Shown: piece by piece, positions 56,101 to 64,000 of the stretch
Layout: every line of letters begins with the position of its first letter
How positions within the stretch are numbered: position 1 is the first letter of the stretch
Origin: Anisodus tanguticus
Lineage: Eukaryota > Streptophyta > Magnoliopsida > Solanales > Solanaceae
Direction: 5' to 3'
Assembly: GCA_034509755.1 (NCBI GenBank)
Contig: CM067541.1
Location: 22,308,001-22,372,000 of the forward strand
DNA: 64,000 nt
Made by a program: the position numbers and the translations under genes
The notes under the pieces: generated by a model
Told to the model about the DNA's origin: nothing
Database searches by the model: none
What the model saw: the letters and a program-made list of their open reading frames with translations, nothing else

Positions 56101-58251
56101 TATATGGCACACGCATTTTATATGAAAATGATCTGGAAAAGATGGAGTTAAACTATTTTTTTTAATTGTAATTGCATAATTGTTAGAAGAAGCGTTATCT
56201 AATGTAATAGTCATAATTTTATCGGTTATTCCGTAATAATGGCACACTTGATAAATATTATCTGCAATAAAAGTATCAGTGTGCCTATCATCTATATATC
56301 TATACGCTAAAATATGTTTTTGCATAGACCATTTATAATCTATCCAATGACAATTTACAGTTAAATAATCATGGCAGTTAGTACTACGACCTATATCAGA
56401 CGTGATAGCTACTTTGCCATTAAAATGATATAACGAATAACGTAAATATTGTTGATATTCATGCGTGAATTTAAATACATCTCTCTTAACAGTTGATCTA
56501 GGAAAACCGTTAAAAGAAGGATTATATATATCTCTAATGTAATGAATAAAATCGGGAGATGAAGGAAATGAAAAAGGCAAACCCTCCACAACAACTAATT
56601 TTGATATTGCTTCCCTATCTCTATGTTTATTTTATTTAGAGCCTACAATTCCCCCCGTCATAGGGTTAATTTGACCTTGTACTTGGTCCGAGACAGTATC
56701 AGTATGTGAACCTTGTCCCGATGGAGCGGACATTTGCGCACCCGGTTTTGAAGCATGGTATTGGGCATACCTAGCTGGATGAGCACTTACTACGTGTCTA
56801 ATTAAACCCCCCATCCCACCGTGACCTTTTCCAGTTTTAAATTTTACATATAGCTACTTGATTCTCTACGTCCCTATCAAAAAATGTCCATGCATCTGAT
56901 TTTAATGGTCGTTTTGTTGGACCTCGTCTCATACTAGGGGGAATAAGAGGTATTTCAGTTGAAGGTGCACTAGTGGGTGTGTTGTCATCAACATTAGTGG
57001 GTGTATCATCTAGATCATCGTCTAAATTAAAGTCTTCTTGAGTTCTAGAAAATAGTTCCTCGTCTAAATCTAATGGTATTGTAGGAAAATGTTGAGTATC
57101 AACAAAATCATGTTGTGTAGGAATAAGATGACTAGAAGAAGTACCCTTGCCCTGGTTGCCGCCCCTACTAGAAGAAGCACCCTTACCCTTACCCTTAAAC
57201 ATACCTCTTAATCCTTCCATTTTAATTATGATAATAAATAATTAAAGATAATAAAATTAAGTGCGCTAAATAAAATAAACATACAATAATAATTTAATGA
57301 AGGAACGAATGTACCAAAAGCCGACGTAACATCGACGTGTAATCGAGAGGTTGAAAATTGAAACTTTGCTCGATGGAAGATCCTCAAGCTAGTTGCCAAC
57401 TTCACTTCCAATTTCCAAATGAATAAATAAAATTGAATATTTAGTAAACAATATATACTTGTAGAGAGATATATTGAGAGATTAGAGAGATTGTAGGAAG
57501 ATTTGTGAGAAAGATGAAGAGAAAATGAGTTATTTATAGTTGGAAAATTGGGTTAAAGTGTAAATATAATAACTTATGGGTTAAAAATAAATATTAAGGG
57601 GTAGGGGGGTTGGGGGAGGGGGGAGGTCTAAAATAGCCGTTGGCCAACAGCCAAAATCTAAAATGGTCGTTGGTGCAACGGTCATATTTGCAAAGGGGGG
57701 ATAAAGGGCTGGGTCGGGGTCGGGGCGGACTCGGGGCGGGTGGGCCTAGGGCGGGCTCGGGTCTGGCGGGACGAGACATTGTCCCGTCCCGAGTTCTAGT
57801 CCCGCTCCCATTTTTTTTTTAGCGGGGTCAAGGCTGGCTCGGGGCGGGCTCGGGACGGGGTCGGGCCGTCCCGGCCCACTGGCCACCCTTATATATAAGT
57901 ATATACGTATACAACTCGATCCTTCCTTAATCATTCCAAGAGAATCCTCTTCCTTATCTTAGGCTCCCTTCCTATATTCGATATATGAAATTACGGGGTA
58001 TCATAGATTGTCACTATAATGTTTCAATAGCAAAGAAAACATTATGTGAAATGCTGATTTAATTTGTTTAAATATTTTCAGTTGCAGATTTTTCATCCAA
58101 CAAGGTGGAAGCAAGGAACCATTGTGATTCTTCTGATGATTGTCATTGTGTTGTGGGTCTCAAACCTCGTTGTTTTTTGCATTTCTGTATTTGCACTGCC
58201 AACTCAAAGTTTGAAGTGCCTTCCGTACATAGCGTGAAACCCAAAAATTGA
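53163..58251 (+). CDS. Two-exon secreted cysteine-rich peptide, copy 3, intron with hAT
   Basis: Exon 1 is 53163-53205, the intron 53206-58081 (4876 bp, GTTTGT...TTTTCAG) and exon 2 58082-58251. The product is 70 residues with the same signal peptide and cysteines at 29, 35, 37, 45, 50 and 52. Differences from copy 1 are Ala33Asp, Asn42Lys, Ile53Thr and His68Pro, so the changes fall mainly between cysteines. Frame and splice sites are intact. The intron holds the inverted LTR (53684-54283) and a 3.5-kb hAT (54349-57891) on the opposite strand, which may reduce correct splicing or cause antisense transcription. Function unknown. Confidence 0.7.
53684..54283 (-). mobile_element. Inverted gypsy LTR in intron of gene copy 3
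   Basis: The same 600-bp block as 7418-8017, again bounded by CTTGT (53679-53683, 54284-54288). A shared insertion older than the array. Confidence 0.6.
54797..55831 (-). CDS. hAT transposase, C-terminal part
   Basis: 344 codons from ATG 55831, overlapping the end of the preceding frame by four bases. The N-terminal part continues the RNase H-like/DUF4413-type region (YPTISTMLFY, AAIKKMFVKIKKYF). A Ser-rich linker lies near residues 155-170. The hAT C-terminal dimerisation domain is about residues 215-290 (DLLKYWRGNEKTFPTLSLMARDVL, SESAFSAGRYQIGDHRHSL, EIAVLFRDWI). The last 40 residues are acidic. The frame is intact to its stop, but a frameshift near 55833-55850 separates it from the catalytic N-terminal half. 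Confidence 0.85.
   Translation of the reverse strand: MILDSDWVKISELIVFLEKYFQATKEFSGIYYPTISTMLFYITLIFLLLSEYMEKPSYKAAIKKMFVKIKKYFIPIPTIYILGSVLHPTIKIDGTKLLIETIYDCIEVLPPPSPKNLNHPPHIEQTKEEVLSSVEHQCKKIYRFYQQENASNLPASIPSSSSSTQPHKRHAGFCASIESLRNRMCGRTSTTNQISELDIFVLQGSVPYQEVVNEDGHEDLLKYWRGNEKTFPTLSLMARDVLNIQASSTTSESAFSAGRYQIGDHRHSLAGDSLEIAVLFRDWIRAERRRCGQPEINEEEDENYNEILSEGGGSDVDQFDQQIQIPTEEPQEIIKQLEQVFLRM
55828..56589 (-). CDS. hAT transposase, central catalytic part
   Basis: 253 codons; the frame is open further upstream to a TAA near 56632 (the track start is a GTG). The first catalytic Asp lies in ITSDIGRST (Asp65; many relatives have TSDxWT, here Gly replaces Trp) and the second in TLDNASSNN (Asp131). 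CVCHIYNLIVKDG (about 161-173) and VSTRWNSLYEQL (about 223-234) are typical zf-BED RICESLEEPER/hAT motifs. It ends by frameshift at 55828. Confidence 0.85.
   Translation of the reverse strand: MEGLPFSFPSSPDFIHYIRDIYNPSFNGFPRSTVKRDVFKFTHEYQQYLRYSLYHFNGKVAITSDIGRSTNCHDYLTVNCHWIDYKWSMQKHILAYRYIDDRHTDTFIADNIYQVCHYYGITDKIMTITLDNASSNNYAITIKKNSLTPSFPDHFHIKCVCHIYNLIVKDGLSLFEDILSKIQFAINFIFKSNKVQRRKEYKKTCHDCGLSYRKIPQEVSTRWNSLYEQLLIAYDYRKHITLFLTLIIKIQLI
56632..57220 (-). pseudogene. hAT transposase N-terminus with broken BED finger
   Basis: 57220-56837 gives 127 codons from ATG 57220: a Gly/Lys/Ser-rich start (MFKGKGKGASSSRGG), an acidic middle, then SDAWTFFDRDVENQVAICKI, the first half of a BED zinc finger. 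A frameshift near 56838 removes the second Cys. The next frame (56814-56632) supplies GLIRHVVSAHPARYAQYHA, the histidine half, then stops at one TAA before the catalytic part. By family the BED finger binds the terminal repeats. Confidence 0.8.
57531..57540 (-). promoter_or_regulatory. Possible TATA box of the hAT transposase
   Basis: Reverse strand ACTATAAATAACTC, about 310 bp before ATG 57220, followed by a pyrimidine-rich leader (TTTTCTCTTCATCTTTCTC). Confidence 0.4.
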
Positions 58252-58257
58252 TGTTGG

Positions 58258-58263
58258 AATAAA
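58258..58263 (+). terminator. Poly(A) signal of gene copy 3
   Basis: AATAAA 7 nt after the stop codon. Confidence 0.55.
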
Positions 58264-58400
58264 AATTTATTCACGCTCGATATTTACATTTACATGTATC
58301 GGGTAGGGGATATGATTTTATTATCGATGTATCGGCACTTGTCTGTGTATGTTTTGATTTCCTAAATATATATTGACTTCAAAACTCTTACATTGAGTAA

Positions 58401-59070
58401 TAATCCCTCTATCTCAAATTATTTTATCATGATTTTTAAACATAATTGTTACAAATTATTTGTCATTTTAAAAGTTCAAGACAAAATTATTATTTCTTTT
58501 CATTCTACCCGTAGTAGTAATTGTTTCGTAGATTTACTATTTCTAAACTTTGGGGCTCAAATCCTCAATTTCTACAACCCAAATATAGATAAATACTAAA
58601 TAAACAGTGGAAGTAGTGGGAAATATCACAACAAGGGTTAGAAACTTACCCTCTTCAAGACAAGAATGCAACAAAAATCACTAAAATAGGAGCTCTAAAA
58701 CTCAACATATGAAATAAAATGTCCAAATCCCGATTTTGAGATATTTCTGCCGCAATTGCGGTCTTTTACCGCTTTTATGGTCCCACCACATTTGTGGTCT
58801 CTAAAGATTCCACTTATGCTATCCCACCACAACTGTGGTCCTTTTTACTGCTTTTGTGGTTGCACCAGAAATCAATAATTTTTTCCAATAACTAAAATAT
58901 ACATAACTCTCATATACGACCTCGAAATTCGACCAGTGTTTTTGCTATGATTTCATAATCATGATATGAATCTAATGGTTCAATCAAAATATAATTTAGA
59001 GCTCATTTGATCAATATAGTACCATTTATTCCCCAAGAAATGACATTGAAACATCAATTATGGGTTCTTA
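58401..59070 (-). repeat. Stowaway-like end and inverted LTR fragment, unit 3
   Basis: Same arrangement as 8583-9245. No gene seen. Confidence 0.42.
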
Positions 59071-59074
59071 CTTC

Positions 59075-60244
59075 CTTAAAAGTTTAAGCTATGGGTTCTT
59101 CCTTCCAAGTTCAGATTTTTAAGACAATTATTGGAGCGAATAAGGTATGTAGAACTTCTATCCACGTGTGAGAATATCCATATTTTGCCCACCCCATCTT
59201 TTTTCATGAAATACGAATTCTTCATAAGTTTAGGGTTTTGTTCTATTATCATGATAACCCTAACACATGTAATACTATACGACATGCCTATATTACAATT
59301 CAACAATTGTATATGAATCTGTCCATAATCCATGAATGCATGCTTTAAATTCCATGAGTTCGTAAATACAAGTTATAATTATTATTACTCAGTTCCATTA
59401 AATTATACATACTTTTCATGATTTATACAAGTTATATGATATAACTATTCACAAGTTAAACTATAATTGCAAACCATGTTTACAAGTTATTTCATGAAAT
59501 CCAAGGGCTTACAAGCCAACTATTTTCAAGTACATGTTTTGGAAGTTGCACATATTACCTAGAAGGTTTAGACAACCTGAAACTACGTTTCCAGCATAGG
59601 ATAACAATCGCTCCACCCAGTTAGGACGATATCTTCATGTTACCCATTGCGGGTTATTAGATCCATTCATGTCATGTTCATGTCATGTTCATGTCTCGTA
59701 CCCTTGTAAGGTACGAGATGACTTAGAAGATTGGGCAGAGATCAGACGTCACGTTCCAGCGTGGTGGTTTCATATCGGTTATATTAATGCTCTCAGCATA
59801 GATATACACCTATAAAACTTTACAAGTTTTTATACATCTTACTTTATTCATGTCAGGTCATGTTATATTTAGTTTTCTGTCATATTATTTCATGTGCCTG
59901 CTTAATTTTTTAGCTGCTTTACATACAGTACAATTCAAATGTACTAACGTCCATTTCCATGAAGCATGCACTTCACGGTGCAGGTGCTGAGTTTCAGGAC
60001 GACGAATCTTCTTAATCGGATTTGCCTCAGTATCAGCTATTAGTAAGCCCCATTTCCTTCGGGGTGTCAATTAGTTTTTTAGATGTTATGCTTTATAGTA
60101 AAGGTAGGTCGTGGTCTTATCATGGTAAAATAGTTTTGCAGTCAGACTCACATTTCAGAGGTTTCATAGACTAGACTAGTTTAGCATGTCATGTCTGTCA
60201 TGTCAGTATTGGTTTTCAAACTTACTATGTTTTTAGATACTTTC
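59075..60244 (+). repeat. T2 5' LTR fragment, unit 3
   Basis: Matches 9250-10440 and ends at the same base (GATACTTTC) where the nested G element begins, showing a shared insertion site. Private change: CATGTCATGTT repeated at 59670-59690. Confidence 0.78.
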
Positions 60245-62051
60245 TATAACATCTCGTAATTTTGGGCGATGGTTTGAGCACCTAAACGTAGGAAAGTAGA
60301 CCCGAGCCTTGGGTATTTATGTTATATTTACGTATGCTAATAAAGAGCTTAGTATATAAAAGGATAAAACACTGAAATAATTTAGGACTTAATAAGTATG
60401 ACGACGGGGATTATTAATAATTAAGTGATGTGGATTAATGCACATGGCCCCTTGATTAATGGATAGCAATTAATATTGGTGAGGTGTAAGGTCACATGGG
60501 GGAGTGACACAATTAGTTCCATGGTCTCAAGAAAATGGCCATAACTTGCCACATGTTAAGGCGATATATATCTAGTCTATAGCCTAGCTTTACTCTATGA
60601 TAACCAATTTGTTAGCTAAAGTGTACTACTACTGCACGTACTCCATTACTTTTGCCTACTTGTTCTATCCTTAAAGATCAATCCAAGAATGACCAAATTG
60701 TTAGCTAATTGATTTACAAAGGGGAGCAAAACCTTTACAAAAAAGGGGGAAACTTGTTCACTATCTCCATATAAATTTTGTTACAAATTCAATTTGAAAG
60801 CTAGTGTTATGCTTTCGGACAGTGTTAGCAACAATAGCAACCCTCTTGACTCAGATAATTAAGTGGAATCAAGGTATGTTAAGGCAAATTATTTTTTTCT
60901 CTTGGCATGTTCGATGTAACGAAACGTAATCGTGATATTATTCCATAAATTACTCTACTCTTAGTAGTTAAGGAATGTTCATATTATTAATTCCTATGTT
61001 AAAAGCATGTCTAAATATGTTCATAAATCCTTATTGAGGTATGTGGGAAAGATGTTGATATTTCCAATGTTAGCTGAAGGTACAAGGATATTATGTCATC
61101 CAATAAGTTCAAAAGTGTTTCATTGTTATTCATGCATTTTCATTTGCATTATATTCATGTATTATCCCGGACCCACATATGTTATATACACTACAATATG
61201 GTATCAATATATATATGTAGGGGATAGAGAAATGGGAAAGGTGTTATATACGCGTCACCACATGTAGCTGGTACAGATATCACGAAAAGAAAGATGCCCA
61301 TGTGAGACCAATATTAATGCCCTTGTGTGGCCAATATGATATGATGCCCTTGTGTGGCCGATATGAAATGATGCCCCTAGAGGCTGTTATGGGAAGGAAG
61401 ATGCCCTTGTGTGGCCAATATTTATATGTATACCACATTTGCATTGTGCATAACATTTAGGCATATGTATTGGGACCCTCAGGGGAATTTACTATTGGTC
61501 AGCTGTTTCTATCTTGGTCGACTATTTCTGTATCAGATTATTATATATCTCTGTTATAATGTTTCTTTTTCCTAACAAACTCAGTACATCAGTCGTACTG
61601 ACGTCCCTTTTGTCGAGGGATGCTGCATTTAATGCCCGTAGGTTCACGTAGGCAAGGCGATGATCCACGTAGTAGGTTGTTGACTCAGCGGATATTTGGA
61701 GCACTCCCCTTATTTCAGAGTGTCGGTCTAATCTCGGTACAATATATTTTGGTATGTATATATGGTTATGGCGGGGCCCTATCCTGACCTTCTGATATCA
61801 CATACTATTTAGAGGCTTGTAGATAGGTGTCCTGTGTGTAGTAGTCTTGTATGGCCTTGTCGGCCTTTGGGATGTATATATATAATTTGGGTTTCTGACT
61901 TACTATTTCTATGTTTAATATGTCAGCAGAGTACTGAGTGACGCCCCTTTTGATCGTGGATAATTACGGGTAGAGGTTAAATGTATGCCTAGTGGTACCC
62001 GACGGGTAGGGTTCGGGTGCCCATCGCGGCCCTCCAATTTGGGTCGTGACA
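60245..62051 (+). repeat. 5' LTR of G4 and primer-binding site
   Basis: 1807 bp, beginning TATAACATCTCG (TG changed to TA) and ending GGTCGTGACA. The primer-binding site TGGTATCATAGC is at 62056-62067. It is the only complete 5' LTR of the family in the window. Confidence 0.87.
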
Positions 62052-62246
62052 AACTTGGTATCATAGCATGTCTTTCCTACGGGGTGTATAAGCCGTGTCT
62101 AGTAGAGTCTTGTTTATGGGTGTGTTGTGCCACACTTATAAGTAGGAGGCTACCTGACATTTAGGGATGATTTAGATTCTTTCATTTCACAAATCGTGCA
62201 GTAGAGCTGAGTTATAAGCATTTCATTCATTATCCATCTCGTGTTT

Positions 62247-63302
62247 ATGATTCCAGCAATGCCTACCGCAAGGAAGAAGTTCAAGAGTATAAGGGCATTG
62301 GATACGGCTGTAGGCGAAGGTACTAGACGATTGCCACCCGCTAGCGAATGCCAGAGTGAGACCCTCGATGCGACTTCTTCGTATGATTCCCCCAGTTCAC
62401 CACCTCCGGAGGAGATTAGTAGAGCTGCAGTACCCCCAGTTCCTACACTTGATACTCCGGATATGGATCTTGATATACAAAGTGATGTATAGTTATTGAC
62501 ACATTTGGTGGCCGCTCAGGCCCAATGTCAGGTTTCCAGTCCTTCTGATAGAGCTGCTAGTGCGAGAGCTTAGGATTTCATTAATCTAGACCCTCCGGTA
62601 TTCACAAGATCAGACCTGAACGCTGACCCGTAGAATTTTCTAGACCAACAAGATGGAGAGAGTGTTTTCAAAGGCCTTCTTACAACATTTTCTGCCAGTC
62701 GAGCTTCAATGAGCCAGGCCCTTCTTACGTCTTGAGCAGGGAAACATGAGTATTCGAGAATATAGCTTGCAGTTTAATTCAATGGCCTGATATACCCCTA
62801 CAATTATATCGGAAATAAGTGATCGGGTACATAGGTTTGTTACTGGCTTAGGGCCGCACTTGGTCAATGAGTGTACTATGGCTTCTTTGAATCCAAATAT
62901 GGATATTGCTCGCACTCAGGCTTATGCACAGAATCTGGAGGATCATAAGAGACAACAGCGGGTAGATCGGGAGCGTGATAAGGGCCAGCATAAGAGGGCT
63001 CGATCCGTAGGTGACGTGAGGGATTTCAGAGGTAGGCCCAAGCCACAACCTTATAGGCGTCCATCCTACCCAGCAGCTAGTACATCATTACCATTTTTAA
63101 AGTCGAGGGTTGATCGGTTTGTTCAATCGAGACCAGGTCAGAGTTCACGAGCGTCAGAGTCTTATTATAGAGGGGATTCTATTCAGATGAGACCACCGTT
63201 GGCTCGATGTGAGCAGTGTGGTAAGACCTATTTAGGGTTGTGCCACCAAGGAGGAAGGATGTGTTATTCTTGTGGTGAATGTGGTCATATTATGCGGGAA
63301 TG
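62247..63302 (+). pseudogene. G4 gag, internally deleted
   Basis: ATG 62247 opens MIPAMPTARKKFKS. Stops occur at 62490, 62572 and 62631. About 135 bp of the gag domain present in G3 (37010-37150) is missing at 62640-62660. 62860-63303 is open and includes the basic region and a complete zinc knuckle CYSCGECGHIMREC... followed by a TGA. The zinc knuckle is better kept than in G3. Confidence 0.8.
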
Positions 63303-64000
63303 ACCGACAGGAGGCGGAGGTGTTAGAGCCCAGCCGATCGAATCTGCAGTAGCTTCATCACAGTCAGTACGCCCGTCAAGGCAGAGTCAATAGACATTAT
63401 CCGATCGAGGCAGAAGTAGGGGCGAGAACCGCACTTATGCATTAATGGGACATTAGGACCAGGAGTCCTCACCTGATGTTATTATAGGTATATTATCGGT
63501 CTTTTCACATAATGTGTATGAGTTATTAGATCCAGGCTCCAATCTATCATATATCACCCATTTTATTGCCTGTATATTTGGTATGGAGTCTGAGTTGGTA
63601 AGAGATCCATTTGTGGTATCTACACCAGTTGATGAGTCGGTAGTTGCTAGACGGGTCTATCAAAATTGATTTCCATGTTATTATGGGCATGGATTGGCTG
63701 GCATCATGCTACACTAATGTTAATTGCCGAATAAAGAATGTTAGATTTCAGCTCCCAGGCGAGCTAGTCCTTGAATGGAAGGGTAATACGGCGACGCTAA
63801 ATGGTAGGTTTATTTCATATCTTAAGGCAAGAAATATGATCTCCAAAGGTTGTATATACCATCTTGTTCGGGCTAGAGATGTCGATGCCGAACCACCTAT
63901 GTCTCAATCAATTTCGGTGGTTAATTAGTTTCTTGATGTATTTCCAGACAAACTTCCAGGCCTTCTTCCCGAAAGGGAAATTGAGTTTGATATAGACGTG
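63303..64000 (+). pseudogene. G4 protease region, cut by window end
   Basis: LLDPGSNLSYIT near 63522 (active site) and GMDWLASCYTNVN near 63688. 63644-63928 is open and ends in a TAG at the approach to RT (ISVVN). A loss of ~45 bp near 63660 relative to G3 removes the segment around 39118-39165. Confidence 0.78.

Larger units (their letters stand above)
54349..57891 (-). mobile_element. hAT transposon with BED-finger transposase
   Basis: 3543 bp with a perfect 8-bp target duplication TATATAAG (54341-54348, 57892-57899). Termini are TAGGCCTGGCCAGTGGGCCGGG (left) and TAAGGGTGGCCAGTGGGCCGGG (right, inward). Units 1 and 2 lack it, so it is a later insertion. Both ends carry dense GGGTCGGGGCGGG repeats (54360-54560, 57705-57885). 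A transposase with three lesions is on the reverse strand. The sharp ends suggest recent insertion. Confidence 0.93.
49651..64000. repeat. Tandem segmental repeat, unit 3 (continues past the window)
   Basis: Carries LINE ORF1, MITE, peptide gene, inverted LTR pieces, T2 5' LTR and G4 in the same order as units 1 and 2. It lacks any Copia element, has a private ~1 kb stretch (50165-51165), and has a complete hAT inside the peptide-gene intron. Confidence 0.82.
60245..64000 (+). mobile_element. Ty3/gypsy chromovirus G4 (unit 3), runs off the window
   Basis: Full 5' LTR, primer-binding site, gag and the start of pol. It is the unit 3 copy of the G1/G3 insertion, without the hAT that interrupts G3. 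Several stops show it is inactive. Confidence 0.87.

Overview
The window is nuclear DNA from a flowering plant. Every recognisable coding remnant is eukaryotic (two-exon genes, plant LTR retrotransposons, a plant L1-type LINE with a DUF4283 ORF1, BED-finger hAT and pogo-like DNA transposons). The repeat families look Solanaceae-like to me, but that is from memory and not proven. Roughly 90% of the window is transposon-derived.

The main organisation is a tandem array of a ~24-25 kb unit. Position 1 corresponds to 24235 and again to 49651, so the window holds unit 1 (1-24234), unit 2 (24235-49650) and most of unit 3 (49651-64000). Each unit runs: inverted LINE ORF1 - flank - (Copia element in units 1 and 2) - pogo-like MITE (units 1 and 3) - AT-rich spacer - small cysteine-rich peptide gene - inverted LTR pieces - Ty3/gypsy element 'T2' carrying a second nested Ty3/gypsy chromovirus 'G' - inverted LINE again. 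The nested G element sits at the same T2 site in all three units, so it was inserted before the array was amplified. The units were then reshaped separately: a hAT in the unit 3 gene intron, a non-autonomous hAT in the unit 2 G element, and deletions that mostly end in short direct repeats.

The non-transposon signal is one two-exon gene per unit (6894-8433, 33428-34071, 53163-58251). Each has a TATA box about 106 bp upstream of ATG (98 and 106 bp measured in units 3 and 1-2 respectively), a 43-nt first exon coding for the hydrophobic part of a signal peptide, a phase-1 GT-AG intron, a 170-nt second exon and AATAAA 7 nt after the stop. The predicted product is a 70-residue secreted peptide with six cysteines spaced C-x5-C-x-C-x7-C-x4-C-x-C. 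All three copies keep the frame, splice sites and all six cysteines, while nearly every transposon reading frame around them is broken and the introns range from 431 to 4876 bp. A fourth, decayed promoter plus exon 1 lies at 24939-25088. This peptide family is the best candidate for an undescribed system. It resembles the legume NCR/late-nodulin and other DEFL-type families in layout, but I cannot assign it to a named family.

No rRNA, tRNA, CRISPR, organellar or bacterial genes were seen.
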